From positions 1-64,000 of the forward strand of contig VGTL01000005.1 in assembly GCA_016874675.1 (NCBI GenBank): 64,000 nt of DNA, given 5' to 3'. The notes under the pieces were generated by a model. That model saw only the letters and a list, made by a program, of their open reading frames with translations. It was not told the origin of the DNA and made no database searches. A program made the position numbers and the translations under genes. Shown piece by piece: positions 8,701 to 18,990 of this stretch (the first letter of the stretch is position 1; the number at the start of each line of letters is the position of its first letter). Source of the DNA: Methanobacteriota archaeon. GTDB taxonomy: Archaea; Thermoplasmatota; DTKX01; VGTL01.

Positions 8701-11487
8701 TCAGTCCTTCCTGCGCCCCAGCGCCACGGCCGCCACCGCCGCCCCGGCCACGGCCGCCAGGACCCACACGGCCTCGAAGCCCGGCGTGAGCTTGGCGTTG
8801 ACCTTGACGTTCAGGTGTGAGGTCGCCGAGGCGGTGGCGTCCGACACCTTCAGGGTGATGTTGTGCTTTCCGGCCTTGAGCTTCGAGTAGTTGAACTCCA
8901 TCCCGGTGCCCAGGAGCTTGGTCCCCTCGTACCACTGGAAGACCAGCGGGTCGCCGTCGGGGTCCGAGCCCATCCCGATGAAGCTGATCCGCTTGCCCTC
9001 CTCGAACGCCGAGCCCTCCGGCGGGAAGGTTATCCGCACGTCCTCCGGGGCCCGGTTGACGTTGACCACCGTGACGTTCCACTGGGCCGTGACCTGGGTG
9101 ATGGTGTCGTTGACCGTGACCCGCACCACGAGGAGCTTGGAGCCCTCGAGGGTCGTCACGGTCTCATAGTCGGTTTCGAAGAGGTACTCCAGGCCCGGCG
9201 TCTGGTTGGTCGGGCCCACCGCCCAGCGCACCTTGAGCTGGGCCTGGGGGGTCTCCCGGTCCGAGGCGTCTATCTTGAACCGGACCGACTCGCCCTCGGA
9301 TATGGTCACCGACCAGTTGGCGGGGGCCAGCGGCCTGAGCGTCGGGGGTTCGTTGACCCAGAGCGTCTCGACCGTAAGCCTCATCACGCCCTTGAGCCCG
9401 TGGGAGCAGCTGACGTTGAACTCCAGGATCTCTATTCCGAAGAACCCGGCGCGGGGCGTGATGTTGGCCAGGCTGCCGGTGAGCCTCACGGTGTAGTTCT
9501 GGCTCGCCGAGACGTACTCGAATGTGAACGTGTCGCCGGGCAGGTTGGAGCTCACGTTGGAGGCGAGGTTGATTGTGACCCCCGGGCCGTCCTCGTCCAT
9601 AACGAGCCTGGGCGGGTCGGTGACCGTGAGCTTCTCGTTGATGATCTCGCGCACCTCGACCGTGACCATCACCGGGTCGGAGACGAGGACCTCGAGGTCG
9701 CTTGCGGTGAAGTACATGATCTCGGTGCCGACGAATCCAATGTTCGGGACGAACATCACGGCACCCGTGGGGTAGTACTGGTTCTCGATCTCCTTGGGGA
9801 AGGAGACCCGGATGTTCTCGTTGCCCGTGACGTTGTAGAACAACCGGTCGCCCGGGTCCGGGTCCCGGAACACGGAGGTCAGGTTGAGCTGGTCGAAGTC
9901 GGGCTTGCCCTTCTCGAGGACTATCGGGTCTATCTCGGACCTGATCACCTCGGGCCTGTGGTTTATCCCCCTCACCCAGACCTGCTTGACGTTCGTGGTC
10001 GTCGTCTCCCCGTACGGGTCAGTGGCGCTGATGTCCATGGAGAAGTAGCCGCGCCAGCCGCTTGCCGGTGTCATCGTCACGGTCCTCAGGGGGTCGTCGC
10101 CCACCGTGACCGTTATGTTGTCCTGCCAGCCGTCGAGCAGCGGGGTGACGGTGTAGGTCAGCGGGTCGTCCTCCGGGTCGTAGAAGACGTTGACCAGCCG
10201 GATGCTGGTGTCGCTGGTGTTCTCCCAGAAGGTGATGTTGGGCACCGAGGCGGCGAGCTGCGGGGGCGAGTTCGTGAAGACCTCCAGGTCGTATCCGCCG
10301 GCCCACCGCGTGAGGTTGAGCTGGACGTAGAAGTTGCCGGCCTCCAGCATGCGGGCGTTGGCGTTGGCCACCGGGTCCGCCAAATTGTCGGTGGGGTCGG
10401 GCGGCAGCTCGTTGAGGGCGTCGTGCAGCCTGATCCAGATGTCGGGGGTGCCGTCCTGGGGGTCGTACTGGGTGCTCTTGAGGGTGCAGTTGAAGGTCTG
10501 GCCCGCCAAGACATTTTCGACGAGCAGGAAATCGTCGGGGTCGATGCCCAGGGTCAGGTCGCCGCTGGTGTTGTACCAGTGCGCCTCCGTCTTCGTGAGG
10601 GCTGAGGCGAACTCCTTCATCCCGTTGTTGTCGGCGGCGCCCGGAAACAGGCTGACCTTGAGCGAGTACTGCCCGCCCCCGTGGTGGGCCCAGACCCTGA
10701 GGTAGTAGTCGCCGGCGGCGGCCGGCGAGAAGGTGAGGGTCTGGTTGAGGCCCGGGTCGGGCAGGATGTACCCCGCGAGGGGCTCGTGCCCTCCGCTGGC
10801 GTAGAGCATCAGCGAGAGCGCGCCGGCGGGCGGGGCGTCCAGGAAACCCTTGAGCACGTCCGTGGAGACCATCTCGGAGTGGTTGAGGTGAACCTTGAAG
10901 AAGTCGGAGTAATCGCTGGCGTTGTTGGCCGTGCCGGCCGTCGAGAAGGGCGTGTCGCTGGTCGGGAAGATGGGGGTGGCCTGCGCCGGGGAGTTGTCCC
11001 CGTCGGTGGTGAAGGCGGCCGTCCCCAGGGCGGTGGCGAGGGTGTAGTTGCACGGGCCGAGCTCGGGCAGGTAGATGTAGTAGTATCCGGAGACGGCCGC
11101 CGTGAAGCTCAGACGGAGTTCGCGGCCGGGGTCCTCGTAGAGGATCTCGAACCGGTTGGGGTCGAAGATCGTCAGGCGGGTGCCTCCGCCGGTGTGGGCT
11201 GTGAAGGTGACCGTCAGGGTGTCGGCCGTGGGGCCGCTTGCCAGGTTTATCTTGAAATAGTCGAGGTCGCCCTGGCCCACCCCGCCGTCGAACGTGACGG
11301 CGCCGGTGATGAGTGTGGCGTTGTTGAAGTCGTTGTTGGGCTCCGAGTCGTTGTTGGGGGTCGGCCCGCGCCCTGCGGCCGGAAAGGCCGGCGGGACCGA
11401 GGTCCCGCCCGCGGCGCCCGCCAGGGCGTAGAGCGAGCTCACCATCATCAGCCCGGCCACGAATATGCCTTTGGCCTTTCGTATCAT
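8701..11487 (-). CDS. Large secreted surface protein (pre-peptidase C-terminal-like and Ig/PKD/cadherin-like domains) with PGFE-type C-terminal anchor
   Basis: Signal peptide MIRKAKGIFVAGLMMVSSLYALAGAAGG; DSEPNNDFNNATLI; repeated beta-domains; C-terminus TPGFEAVWVLAAVAGAAVAAVALGRRKD. Start moved downstream of the longest ORF start. Confidence 0.8.
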   Translation of the reverse strand: MIRKAKGIFVAGLMMVSSLYALAGAAGGTSVPPAFPAAGRGPTPNNDSEPNNDFNNATLITGAVTFDGGVGQGDLDYFKINLASGPTADTLTVTFTAHTGGGTRLTIFDPNRFEILYEDPGRELRLSFTAAVSGYYYIYLPELGPCNYTLATALGTAAFTTDGDNSPAQATPIFPTSDTPFSTAGTANNASDYSDFFKVHLNHSEMVSTDVLKGFLDAPPAGALSLMLYASGGHEPLAGYILPDPGLNQTLTFSPAAAGDYYLRVWAHHGGGQYSLKVSLFPGAADNNGMKEFASALTKTEAHWYNTSGDLTLGIDPDDFLLVENVLAGQTFNCTLKSTQYDPQDGTPDIWIRLHDALNELPPDPTDNLADPVANANARMLEAGNFYVQLNLTRWAGGYDLEVFTNSPPQLAASVPNITFWENTSDTSIRLVNVFYDPEDDPLTYTVTPLLDGWQDNITVTVGDDPLRTVTMTPASGWRGYFSMDISATDPYGETTTTNVKQVWVRGINHRPEVIRSEIDPIVLEKGKPDFDQLNLTSVFRDPDPGDRLFYNVTGNENIRVSFPKEIENQYYPTGAVMFVPNIGFVGTEIMYFTASDLEVLVSDPVMVTVEVREIINEKLTVTDPPRLVMDEDGPGVTINLASNVSSNLPGDTFTFEYVSASQNYTVRLTGSLANITPRAGFFGIEILEFNVSCSHGLKGVMRLTVETLWVNEPPTLRPLAPANWSVTISEGESVRFKIDASDRETPQAQLKVRWAVGPTNQTPGLEYLFETDYETVTTLEGSKLLVVRVTVNDTITQVTAQWNVTVVNVNRAPEDVRITFPPEGSAFEEGKRISFIGMGSDPDGDPLVFQWYEGTKLLGTGMEFNYSKLKAGKHNITLKVSDATASATSHLNVKVNAKLTPGFEAVWVLAAVAGAAVAAVALGRRKD

Positions 11488-11521
11488 GGGATTACCACCT
11501 CTTGCAACGGAAACGTCTGGT

Positions 11522-13138
11522 TTAATCTTTGCCCTTCCGGCTGTTGTCCTTTTCGGTGCGGCCGCAGCCCGGCGCATCCTCCCTGGGAGGCCGCCACAGC
11601 ACGATCGCCGCGGCCGCGACCGCGGCGGCGACGACCAGCACCCCCGCCACGGCCCACGGGAACTGCTGGGAGGGCCCGGTCCCTCCGGAGCCGGTGCCCG
11701 GGAAGTCGTCCCCGGGGGTGCCCGGGTCGGGGCCCCGGACGCGCCTTGCGATGACGGAGGGGTTGCCGCCCTTGTGGCCGACGCCCTCCTGGTCGTAGGA
11801 TATCCAGGTGCAGTAGAGGCTGCCGTTCCACGAGTGGAGCCGGGGGGTCTCGTCGTCGCCCCGGTTGTGGTCCCCGGCGATGGTGCCGTTGTCCCCCGCC
11901 GGGCTGACCTGGATCATCGGGCCCCACGCCGTGCCGTCGAAGGAGCGCAGCATGATGTCGTAGTCCTCGCCGCCGTCGTTTATCCGGGTGTTGTTGGAGG
12001 CCCAGGCGATGTGGAGCGAGCCGTTCCAGGCCTTGATGTCCGGCGCCTTGTCCTGGCCGGTGGTGGCGGCCGCGTCGGAGTCGCCTGGAGGGTTCACCTC
12101 GAAGGGCTCCGACCAACCCGAGGCCCCGTCCGTGCTGCTCACCAGGATGTCGTAGTCCCTCCCGGACTTGGCGATGGCGTCGGCGCTCTGCCAGGCGCAG
12201 TACAGGCGGTCGCCGAGAACGGCAAGGCGCGCGTTCATGTTCTGGCGCTTGAGCGGCGAACCCTCCACGGCCGGGTTGACGCGGCCGGGGGCCGACCAGG
12301 AGGCGCCGTCCCAGCTGATCACCAGGATGTCCATGTCGTCGCCTTCGCTCGTGTTGGTCTGGAAGGATACCCAGAGGCGGTCCTTGTAGACCGCGACCGA
12401 AGGGACTCCCAGGACGCTGCCGTTCCCCGCGGCGGCCACGGAGGGGGAGCCCCAGGCCGCCCCGTCGTAGGTCCGGTAGACGATGTCGCGGGTGTGGAGC
12501 CTGGGCGTGCTCCCGGCCTGCTCGTCCACCGGCACCTGGTCCCAAACGAAATGGAGGGTCTCGCGGAAGGTGATGCTCCGGCACTCCGTGTCCGAAACGT
12601 TCACGTCGTTGCGCTCGCTTATCACGCGCGCCGGCTGCTCGAGGGGCGGGTCCCAGAAGCTCCCGTCGAAGACGCGCAATATGATGTCGTAGTCCATCTT
12701 GGCGTCGTCGTCCTTGATGGACGGCTCCACGGCCTCCATCGTGACGTAGAGCTTGCCCTTGTAGACGGAGGCGTAGGGGCCGTGCACCCCGTGGCCGTTG
12801 ACATCCTGCGACCCGGGCACCAGGCTCACGGGGGTCGACCAGTCCGAGACGTTCCCCGTACGGGCGGGCCCGTTGCCCACGCTGGCGTTCAGTATGCTGT
12901 AGTAGATGTCGCTGCGCCGGCCGGGCTGGTCCATGCCGACGTCCCTGAGCTCGGTCCGGTACTGGTAGATGCACCAGAGGCTCCCGCCGTAGTCGATGAG
13001 GAGCGGCTCCCGGCCCTTGCCCTTGATGACCTCGAGAGTCGTGTCCCAGTAGCCCGGGATCTTTCCCTGGACCGGGGGAACGGCCACGACAATGACCAGC
13101 GCCGCCGCCAGCGCGGCGGCCATCCATTGGCCCCTCAT
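11522..13138 (-). CDS. Secreted BNR/sialidase-like beta-propeller protein with C-terminal TM
   Basis: Repeats of the type LHIAWASNNT...DYDIMLRSFDGTAWG, LYCAWQSADA...DYDILVSSTDGASGWS; C-terminal TM. Confidence 0.7.
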   Translation of the reverse strand: MRGQWMAAALAAALVIVVAVPPVQGKIPGYWDTTLEVIKGKGREPLLIDYGGSLWCIYQYRTELRDVGMDQPGRRSDIYYSILNASVGNGPARTGNVSDWSTPVSLVPGSQDVNGHGVHGPYASVYKGKLYVTMEAVEPSIKDDDAKMDYDIILRVFDGSFWDPPLEQPARVISERNDVNVSDTECRSITFRETLHFVWDQVPVDEQAGSTPRLHTRDIVYRTYDGAAWGSPSVAAAGNGSVLGVPSVAVYKDRLWVSFQTNTSEGDDMDILVISWDGASWSAPGRVNPAVEGSPLKRQNMNARLAVLGDRLYCAWQSADAIAKSGRDYDILVSSTDGASGWSEPFEVNPPGDSDAAATTGQDKAPDIKAWNGSLHIAWASNNTRINDGGEDYDIMLRSFDGTAWGPMIQVSPAGDNGTIAGDHNRGDDETPRLHSWNGSLYCTWISYDQEGVGHKGGNPSVIARRVRGPDPGTPGDDFPGTGSGGTGPSQQFPWAVAGVLVVAAAVAAAAIVLWRPPREDAPGCGRTEKDNSRKGKD

Positions 13139-13142
13139 GCCC

Positions 13143-15443
13143 TCACTCCTCCTCCTCCACGAGCTTCACCTTGGGGCCGGGGGCCGGGGGCCTCCGGAGC
13201 CGCACCGCGGCGGCTGCGCCCGCCAGGATCAGTATGAGGCCCAGTCCCAGCGCCAGGAGGAGCAGGCCCTGGTCGGAGGCGCCGGTCCCCACGGACACCC
13301 TCCTCTCGCCCGTCGCGTCCTGGATGCCTGCCGATGAGACGAGGACCTTCACGGTGTGGTCCCCGGAGGGGAACGTCCAGGTCAGGGTGGCGTTGCGGGA
13401 CGTGCCGGCCGGTATCTGGTCCAGGTTCCGCGTGGCGGCGGTCTTTCCGTCGATGATGAAGCTGACCACGACGTCCAGGGCCGTGGCGTTGCCGGTGTTG
13501 GCGATCGGGACCACGATGTCGACCTTCCTGCCCTCCACCCGCTCCCCGGCGAACGATATCTCTCCCACGGAGAGCTTGGCGAGCCGGACCTCCGGCCCCA
13601 GTATAGTGAGGGAGACCGCGAGGCGGTTGTTGGTCTCGTTGGACTCGGCCACGGCGTTGCCGTAGTCGACGGTCGCCTCCAGCGTGTAGATGCCCGGCGC
13701 GAAGCGGGCGGTGTCACCGGAGACGTTCACCGTGGCGGTCCGGCCGGCGGCCACGGGCGGCACCGCCACCGGCGCTTCCGAGAACCAGAGCGTCATGTCG
13801 GCCGAGGATTCGAGCGTCACCATGACCGTGCTGGCGCTGGCGTCCAGGTCGCCGGCGTTCTCCACGACCACGCCGACCGTCAGGAGGTCGCCCGCCCGGG
13901 GCGGCTGCGCCGGCAGCCGTATCTCCGAGACCCGCAGGTCGGGGCTGGGCGATGGCGCGGCCACCGTGACGGAGCCCTTGAGCAGGTTGTTTTCCGGCCG
14001 GGTGTCGTGGTCCGGGGGCCCGGCGAGGACCCTAAGCTCGTAGTCGTACACGCCCGGTATCAGGCCGGAGGTGGACCACCCGAGCGTGGCGTTCATCACG
14101 CCCCCGGCGGCGATGGTCATGAGGGGGAGCCGGTCGGCCTCGGTGCCGCCGACGGAGAGCGTCAGGTTGGCGGAGCCGCACCTCAGGCTCCCGCGGTTCC
14201 GGACGGAGACGGTGAAGGCCACCGCGTCCCCCTTCCGGGGCCCGGCCGGCGATATCGAGAGGTCCTCCAGCGAGAGGTCTACCTCTCCGGCCAATGTCAG
14301 GTTCCAAAGCCGGCTGTTGTTGGTGCGGTTGGTGTCGGTGAACGAGTATCCCGGGTCGACCACCACCCTCATGACGTTGAAGCCGGAGTCCGTGCCGGTG
14401 GTGTTCCAGTCGATGTCCACGCTGGCCGATGCCCCGGGCCCCAGCGGGGGGACCGGGCCCGACGCCACGGGCTCCAGTTCGTAGCCGCGGTAGAGCCCCA
14501 CGGCGCACCCGGGGGAGGAGCCATTGCCGGCGTTATGGAGCTCGACCGTGACCACGACGGTGTCGCCGACCTTGGGGGAGGGCGGCGAAAAGTCCAGCCC
14601 CAGGACGGCCAGGTCGGCCACCTTCTTCCCCAGCACCACCGGGATCGTCAGGTTGTTGTCGGCCGTGTCCAGCTCGGTGTGGTGGTTGGTCGCCCAGCGC
14701 GGGTTGACGAAGACCAGGATGTCGTAGCTGCCCGGCGGGAGGGCGCGGGCGTCCCACACGTTGGAGGCGTTCTGGGACCCGGAGGCGTTCAGGTCCTTGA
14801 GGGTGACGAAGCCCGCAAGGGGCGTGGTGGTGTCGTTGAGGTAGAAGAACACGTCCACGAAGCGCGAGGCGGCGTCGCCGTGGTTTTGGACGGCCACCGT
14901 CACGGTGATGTTGTCCCCGGCCGCCGGGGGCGAGGGGTCGAACCACACCCCGTCGGGCGAGACCGAGAGGTCGGGGAACCGCTGGGGCAGAAACGAGATG
15001 TTCTGCTCCAGCCGGTTGTTGGTCTCGTTGTCCTCGGCCACCCGGTCCTCGAGGTCCAAAACCACCAGGATGGTGTAGTTCACGCCGCTGGCCAATCCCG
15101 CGGTGCCCCACCCTATGGAGACGTTGTAGCTTTCGCCGGCGGGAATCCCGCTGTAGGTCACGTTGCTCTCGGCCGGCTTCAGGGGCGTGCCGGTGTCGTT
15201 GAGGAAGAAGGTCACCGTGAAGTTCCCGTCGATGTCCGCGGTCCCCGCGTTCTCGACGGTCACGTTGGTGATGACCTCGTCCCCGACATGCGGCTCATCC
15301 GGGAGGTTCACCAGGCTGCCCGGCCGGAAGGCGAGGTCCGGCCCGGCCCTGGCCTGGCCGGCGGCGCCGGCGGGCGCCGCCAGTGGCCCGGCCGCGATCA
15401 ATGCTATCACTAGCATGCTCGCTATGCCTGTTCGGCCGTTCAT
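13143..15443 (-). CDS. CARDB-repeat surface protein with C-terminal TM
   Basis: Multiple PDLxVxxxxxxPxxPxxGDxxTVxVxVxNxGxxxA...NNRL units; signal peptide; C-terminal TM. Confidence 0.85.
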   Translation of the reverse strand: MNGRTGIASMLVIALIAAGPLAAPAGAAGQARAGPDLAFRPGSLVNLPDEPHVGDEVITNVTVENAGTADIDGNFTVTFFLNDTGTPLKPAESNVTYSGIPAGESYNVSIGWGTAGLASGVNYTILVVLDLEDRVAEDNETNNRLEQNISFLPQRFPDLSVSPDGVWFDPSPPAAGDNITVTVAVQNHGDAASRFVDVFFYLNDTTTPLAGFVTLKDLNASGSQNASNVWDARALPPGSYDILVFVNPRWATNHHTELDTADNNLTIPVVLGKKVADLAVLGLDFSPPSPKVGDTVVVTVELHNAGNGSSPGCAVGLYRGYELEPVASGPVPPLGPGASASVDIDWNTTGTDSGFNVMRVVVDPGYSFTDTNRTNNSRLWNLTLAGEVDLSLEDLSISPAGPRKGDAVAFTVSVRNRGSLRCGSANLTLSVGGTEADRLPLMTIAAGGVMNATLGWSTSGLIPGVYDYELRVLAGPPDHDTRPENNLLKGSVTVAAPSPSPDLRVSEIRLPAQPPRAGDLLTVGVVVENAGDLDASASTVMVTLESSADMTLWFSEAPVAVPPVAAGRTATVNVSGDTARFAPGIYTLEATVDYGNAVAESNETNNRLAVSLTILGPEVRLAKLSVGEISFAGERVEGRKVDIVVPIANTGNATALDVVVSFIIDGKTAATRNLDQIPAGTSRNATLTWTFPSGDHTVKVLVSSAGIQDATGERRVSVGTGASDQGLLLLALGLGLILILAGAAAAVRLRRPPAPGPKVKLVEEEE

Positions 15444-15492
15444 TTGCGTTGCCTCCGCTCGCGATCTGGCCTGGTAGGTGACCGGCCCCCGC

Positions 15493-18400
15493 TCAGGTCC
15501 TCCGCCGCCTGACCAGCACCAGCGAGGCCGCTCCCAGCGCCACGACCACGAGCAGGGGCTCGAAGCCGGGAAGGATGGAGGTGCCCTTGGTGACGGTCAC
15601 GGTCTCCTTGAGCTGGTTGTTGGCCTCGTCCGTCTCCACCAGCGTGTTGTCCGGGTCCACCCGGAAGGTGATGCTGTGACGGCCCTCCTGGGGCACCCAG
15701 GTGAACGTGGCGGTCTTGTTGGCGTTTGCGGGCATCCGGCTCAGGCGCTCGGTGCCCAGGATGGTCCCGCCCTCGTAGAACCGCACGGTCACGTTCTCCA
15801 CGTTGACCTCGCCCTTGTTGTACACCTTCACCGTCACGGTGGCGGCCTTGCCGGCGACCGGCCGCTTGGGGTTGTAGCTCAGGCCGCCCAGGTACAGGTC
15901 GGGCAGCATCATGTCCACCACGAACTTGACCTGGTCGGTGAGCCCGCTGTCGGAGGTGCCGGTCACCAGTATCTCCTGGGAGGTGCTGTTGGAGGACATC
16001 GGCAATCCGATGATGAGGTAGGTCTTGCCTATCTCCGTGGCGTTGAGGGTGATGCCCTCCACGGTGTCCAGATCGCTGTCCTTGAAGTCCATGGTCCATC
16101 CCTGCGGCAGGCGGCTCGCCGAGAAGAGTATCGTGTCGGGGCCGTTGCCGCGGTTTCTGGTCAGTATGGTGAAGTACACCGACTTGCCCGGGGACCCCTG
16201 CTGCTTGGAGAGCGTGGTGGTGAGGTCCAGGTCGTAGATGTGCTTCACGGTCGTGACGAGGTTGACCGGCCATATGTTGTTCGAGTTGTCCATGATGCTC
16301 ACGGCCAGGAGGTGGTCGCCCGCCAGCGCCTCGGTGGGCACGGTCACGACCGCCTCGAACGAGACCGACTGGGCCGCGTCCAGGTACAGGTCGGATATCT
16401 CGGCGGTCGCCCGGACGAACTTCATCTTCCAGTTGACGTCCATCTTGTTCACCGAGAGGGTCATCTCCTCCGGGCCGTTGCCGGCGTTCTGGACGGTCAG
16501 GGCGTAGGTCACCGTGGCGCCCGGGTCGGCCACCTGCCGGTCGGGATTGACCGCGACCAGGAGCTTGTGCACCTGGTTGACCAGCGTGGTGGTGGTGACG
16601 TCGTCGGTCATCGTGCGCTCCTCGTTGAAACCGACCACGCGAACCACGAGGCGGTCGCCGGCCTTGGCGTCCTGGGGCGCCGCCACGGTCAGATGCACCC
16701 CCTTGGTCTCGCCGCCGGCCACGCCCACCGCGTTGGCGTCCAGCTCGGCCTGCCAGGCGCCCGTGCCGCTGACTATCTCGAGTATGATAATGACCGTGCC
16801 CGCCATGTTCCCGATGTTGGACACGAAGACCTGGTAGGAGGTGGCGTTGCCCGGGTCCACGGCCTTCTCGGAGTCGGGGCAGGCGAGCTCTATGTAGATG
16901 CTGGGGCTGACCACCGTGTGGGTGGTTATGGAATCCTTCACGCTGGGGTTGCGGATGCTCTTGGCAAACAGCGTGACGACCCCCACCTCGTCGGCGATCG
17001 CGCTCGGCGGGGGCGTGACGGTCATGCGTATGTCCACGGTCCCCCCCGGCTTGAGGTTGAGGATGTCGCCCTTGTCGAGCGTCACCTCCCAGTCCATGAT
17101 TCCGAACGTGGTGAGATTTATGTCGAGCTTGATGTCGCCGATGTTCTGCAGCGTGGCGATGTACACCGTGGGGATGCCCGCCTGGGTCTGGTGCACCCTG
17201 TCGGTGCACTCGAGCTTCAGGCGCTCGTCCACGACGAGGTAGGTGCGGAACATCACCGTGCTGTTGCGCCTGGGGTTGCCCTCGGAGACCGCCACCACGC
17301 TGGTGTCGATGTAGTCGTTGGCCATGCCCTCGGGGGCGCCCGTGACCGAGACCTTCACCTTGCGGATCTCTTGGGACTTGAGCTCGAAGTCGACGACGTC
17401 CACCTTGACCTTCCAGCCGGTGTGGCCGTGGAAGTTGTTGGAGAGGTTGAGGTGCACCTTGTCGAGGAGCCCGCCGCTGTTGCGGATGCTGATGTTGGCG
17501 GTCTTGGTCTCGTTGGGGTGGACGTACATGACCTTGTACATCTCCTCGGGGGTCATGGTGGCCTCCACGCCGTAGTTGTAGGCGAACTTGTAGTATATCT
17601 CGTAGTTGCCGTCGCGCTGGTCCTTCCAGACGACGTGCAAATTGTCGTCCGGGTCCAATGCCACCTTGGGCTCCCGGGCGTTGCCGCTGGCGTCCTTCGT
17701 GAGGCAGATGGCCTTGTTGGGCAGGTTGGTGTCGTTCTCGGTGCCGGGCTCGATCTTGAGGTAGAATACCTGGTCGACGCCGTTTCTGGTGTCGGACCAG
17801 ATGGCGTAGGCGTTGCCGCGGCTGTCGCCGGCGATGAACGGGAAGCCCCGGCAGGTGGGGCTCGTGGTCAGGAGAATGCCCATCTCGTCGGAGCCGGAGG
17901 CGAGCTTGTTGCCGTTGTTGTCGAGCTTCATGTACTTGACGTTGCCGACCCCCTGGGGGCGGTCGTTCCAGATGATGTGGACGCCGCCGGTGCCGTCGCA
18001 GCCGACGTTCGGCGGGCCGTCGGTCCAGAAGCTGCCGGACCTGTAAAGGTAGGTCGGCGGGGCCTGGGGCAGGGGGTTGCCGTAGTTGTCGAGCTTGCCG
18101 TGGTAGACGCCCTGCGCGGTGTTGATGAACGTGGCGTGGATGTTGTTGTTCCAGTCGGTGGTCAGGGTGGAGCCCTCGCAGTACCAGCTCGCCTCGCTTA
18201 TGCGCACGCCGTCCTTGTCGATGGTGCCGTCGTTGAGGATGCGGGCGTAGGCTATGGCCTCGGCGCTGTAGCCGAAGCGGTAGTCCTCGTAGATGACGTG
18301 GGCTATGTCGTTGCGGCTGACCGCTATGGCGGGGTTGTGGGGGCTCTGGGCGCCGGAGGTCACCGTCTTCTGGGGCACCAGGTTGTTGCCGTTGGCGTCG

Positions 18401-18834
18401 TACTTGGCGTAGGCGACACCGAACCCGCCGGGCTCCATTACGATGTGGAAGTTGCTCTTCGAGTCTATGCCGATGGAGGGCGACACGAACCCGCTGTACT
18501 GCTCCGGGATGGTGCCGGAGGCTATCTGCTTCTCGCCGATGAGCTCGTTGCCCAGCCGGTCGATCTTCTTGTACATGTACTGGCCGGAGTAGGAGCCGCC
18601 CCTGAACCAGATGACGTGGGATATGCCCGCGCTATCGACCACTATCTGCGGTATCCGGTCCTCGGCGCCGTTGTCGGTCAGCCGGCGTTCGGTGGCCCAG
18701 TAGAGGCCGTCCGGGGTGGCCTCGTCGCGGGGGCCGGCGGGGCCCTCGGGCGCCTTGACCTGCGCGAACACCGGCACGGTGAGGACGCTAAGTCCGAAAA
18801 GCATCACGATAGCTATTGCTGCAACCCTCTTCAT
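15493..18834 (-). CDS. Large secreted protein: BNR-like N-terminal propeller, NEW3/CARDB C-terminal repeats, PGFE-type C-terminal anchor
   Basis: HVIWxD/HVVWKDQRDGNYEIYYK repeats, PDLYLGGLSYNPKRPVAGKAATVTVKVYNKGEVNVENVTVRFYEGG CARDB unit; C-terminus LPGFEPLLVVVALGAASLVLVRRRRT. Confidence 0.85.
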   Translation of the reverse strand: MKRVAAIAIVMLFGLSVLTVPVFAQVKAPEGPAGPRDEATPDGLYWATERRLTDNGAEDRIPQIVVDSAGISHVIWFRGGSYSGQYMYKKIDRLGNELIGEKQIASGTIPEQYSGFVSPSIGIDSKSNFHIVMEPGGFGVAYAKYDANGNNLVPQKTVTSGAQSPHNPAIAVSRNDIAHVIYEDYRFGYSAEAIAYARILNDGTIDKDGVRISEASWYCEGSTLTTDWNNNIHATFINTAQGVYHGKLDNYGNPLPQAPPTYLYRSGSFWTDGPPNVGCDGTGGVHIIWNDRPQGVGNVKYMKLDNNGNKLASGSDEMGILLTTSPTCRGFPFIAGDSRGNAYAIWSDTRNGVDQVFYLKIEPGTENDTNLPNKAICLTKDASGNAREPKVALDPDDNLHVVWKDQRDGNYEIYYKFAYNYGVEATMTPEEMYKVMYVHPNETKTANISIRNSGGLLDKVHLNLSNNFHGHTGWKVKVDVVDFELKSQEIRKVKVSVTGAPEGMANDYIDTSVVAVSEGNPRRNSTVMFRTYLVVDERLKLECTDRVHQTQAGIPTVYIATLQNIGDIKLDINLTTFGIMDWEVTLDKGDILNLKPGGTVDIRMTVTPPPSAIADEVGVVTLFAKSIRNPSVKDSITTHTVVSPSIYIELACPDSEKAVDPGNATSYQVFVSNIGNMAGTVIIILEIVSGTGAWQAELDANAVGVAGGETKGVHLTVAAPQDAKAGDRLVVRVVGFNEERTMTDDVTTTTLVNQVHKLLVAVNPDRQVADPGATVTYALTVQNAGNGPEEMTLSVNKMDVNWKMKFVRATAEISDLYLDAAQSVSFEAVVTVPTEALAGDHLLAVSIMDNSNNIWPVNLVTTVKHIYDLDLTTTLSKQQGSPGKSVYFTILTRNRGNGPDTILFSASRLPQGWTMDFKDSDLDTVEGITLNATEIGKTYLIIGLPMSSNSTSQEILVTGTSDSGLTDQVKFVVDMMLPDLYLGGLSYNPKRPVAGKAATVTVKVYNKGEVNVENVTVRFYEGGTILGTERLSRMPANANKTATFTWVPQEGRHSITFRVDPDNTLVETDEANNQLKETVTVTKGTSILPGFEPLLVVVALGAASLVLVRRRRT

Positions 18835-18990
18835 CCTACTGCCTCCTGATATACCATATGTTAGCGGAATACATTAAGGGCATAGGTTATAAAATAATAT
18901 CGGTTTGAGATTCTAATTGACATATAAGGATATTGGCGTACGAAGAATGCAACATGTTTAAAAGGGCCCACCCGATTCCGAGGCCGTCGG

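Noticed and set aside
8176-8820. 214-aa plus-strand ORF over the 83-nt structured elements
   Set aside because: Reads through inverted repeats with no protein-like features; structure explains the sequence better.
8701-18834. Diversity-generating or phase-variation system in the surface-protein block
   Set aside because: No reverse transcriptase, template repeat/variable repeat pair or invertase seen; repeats are ordinary domain repeats.
15478-18849. 1123-aa plus-strand ORF opposite the large surface protein
   Set aside because: Val/Gly/His-rich antisense frame with no domain; minus strand has clear NEW3/CARDB protein.
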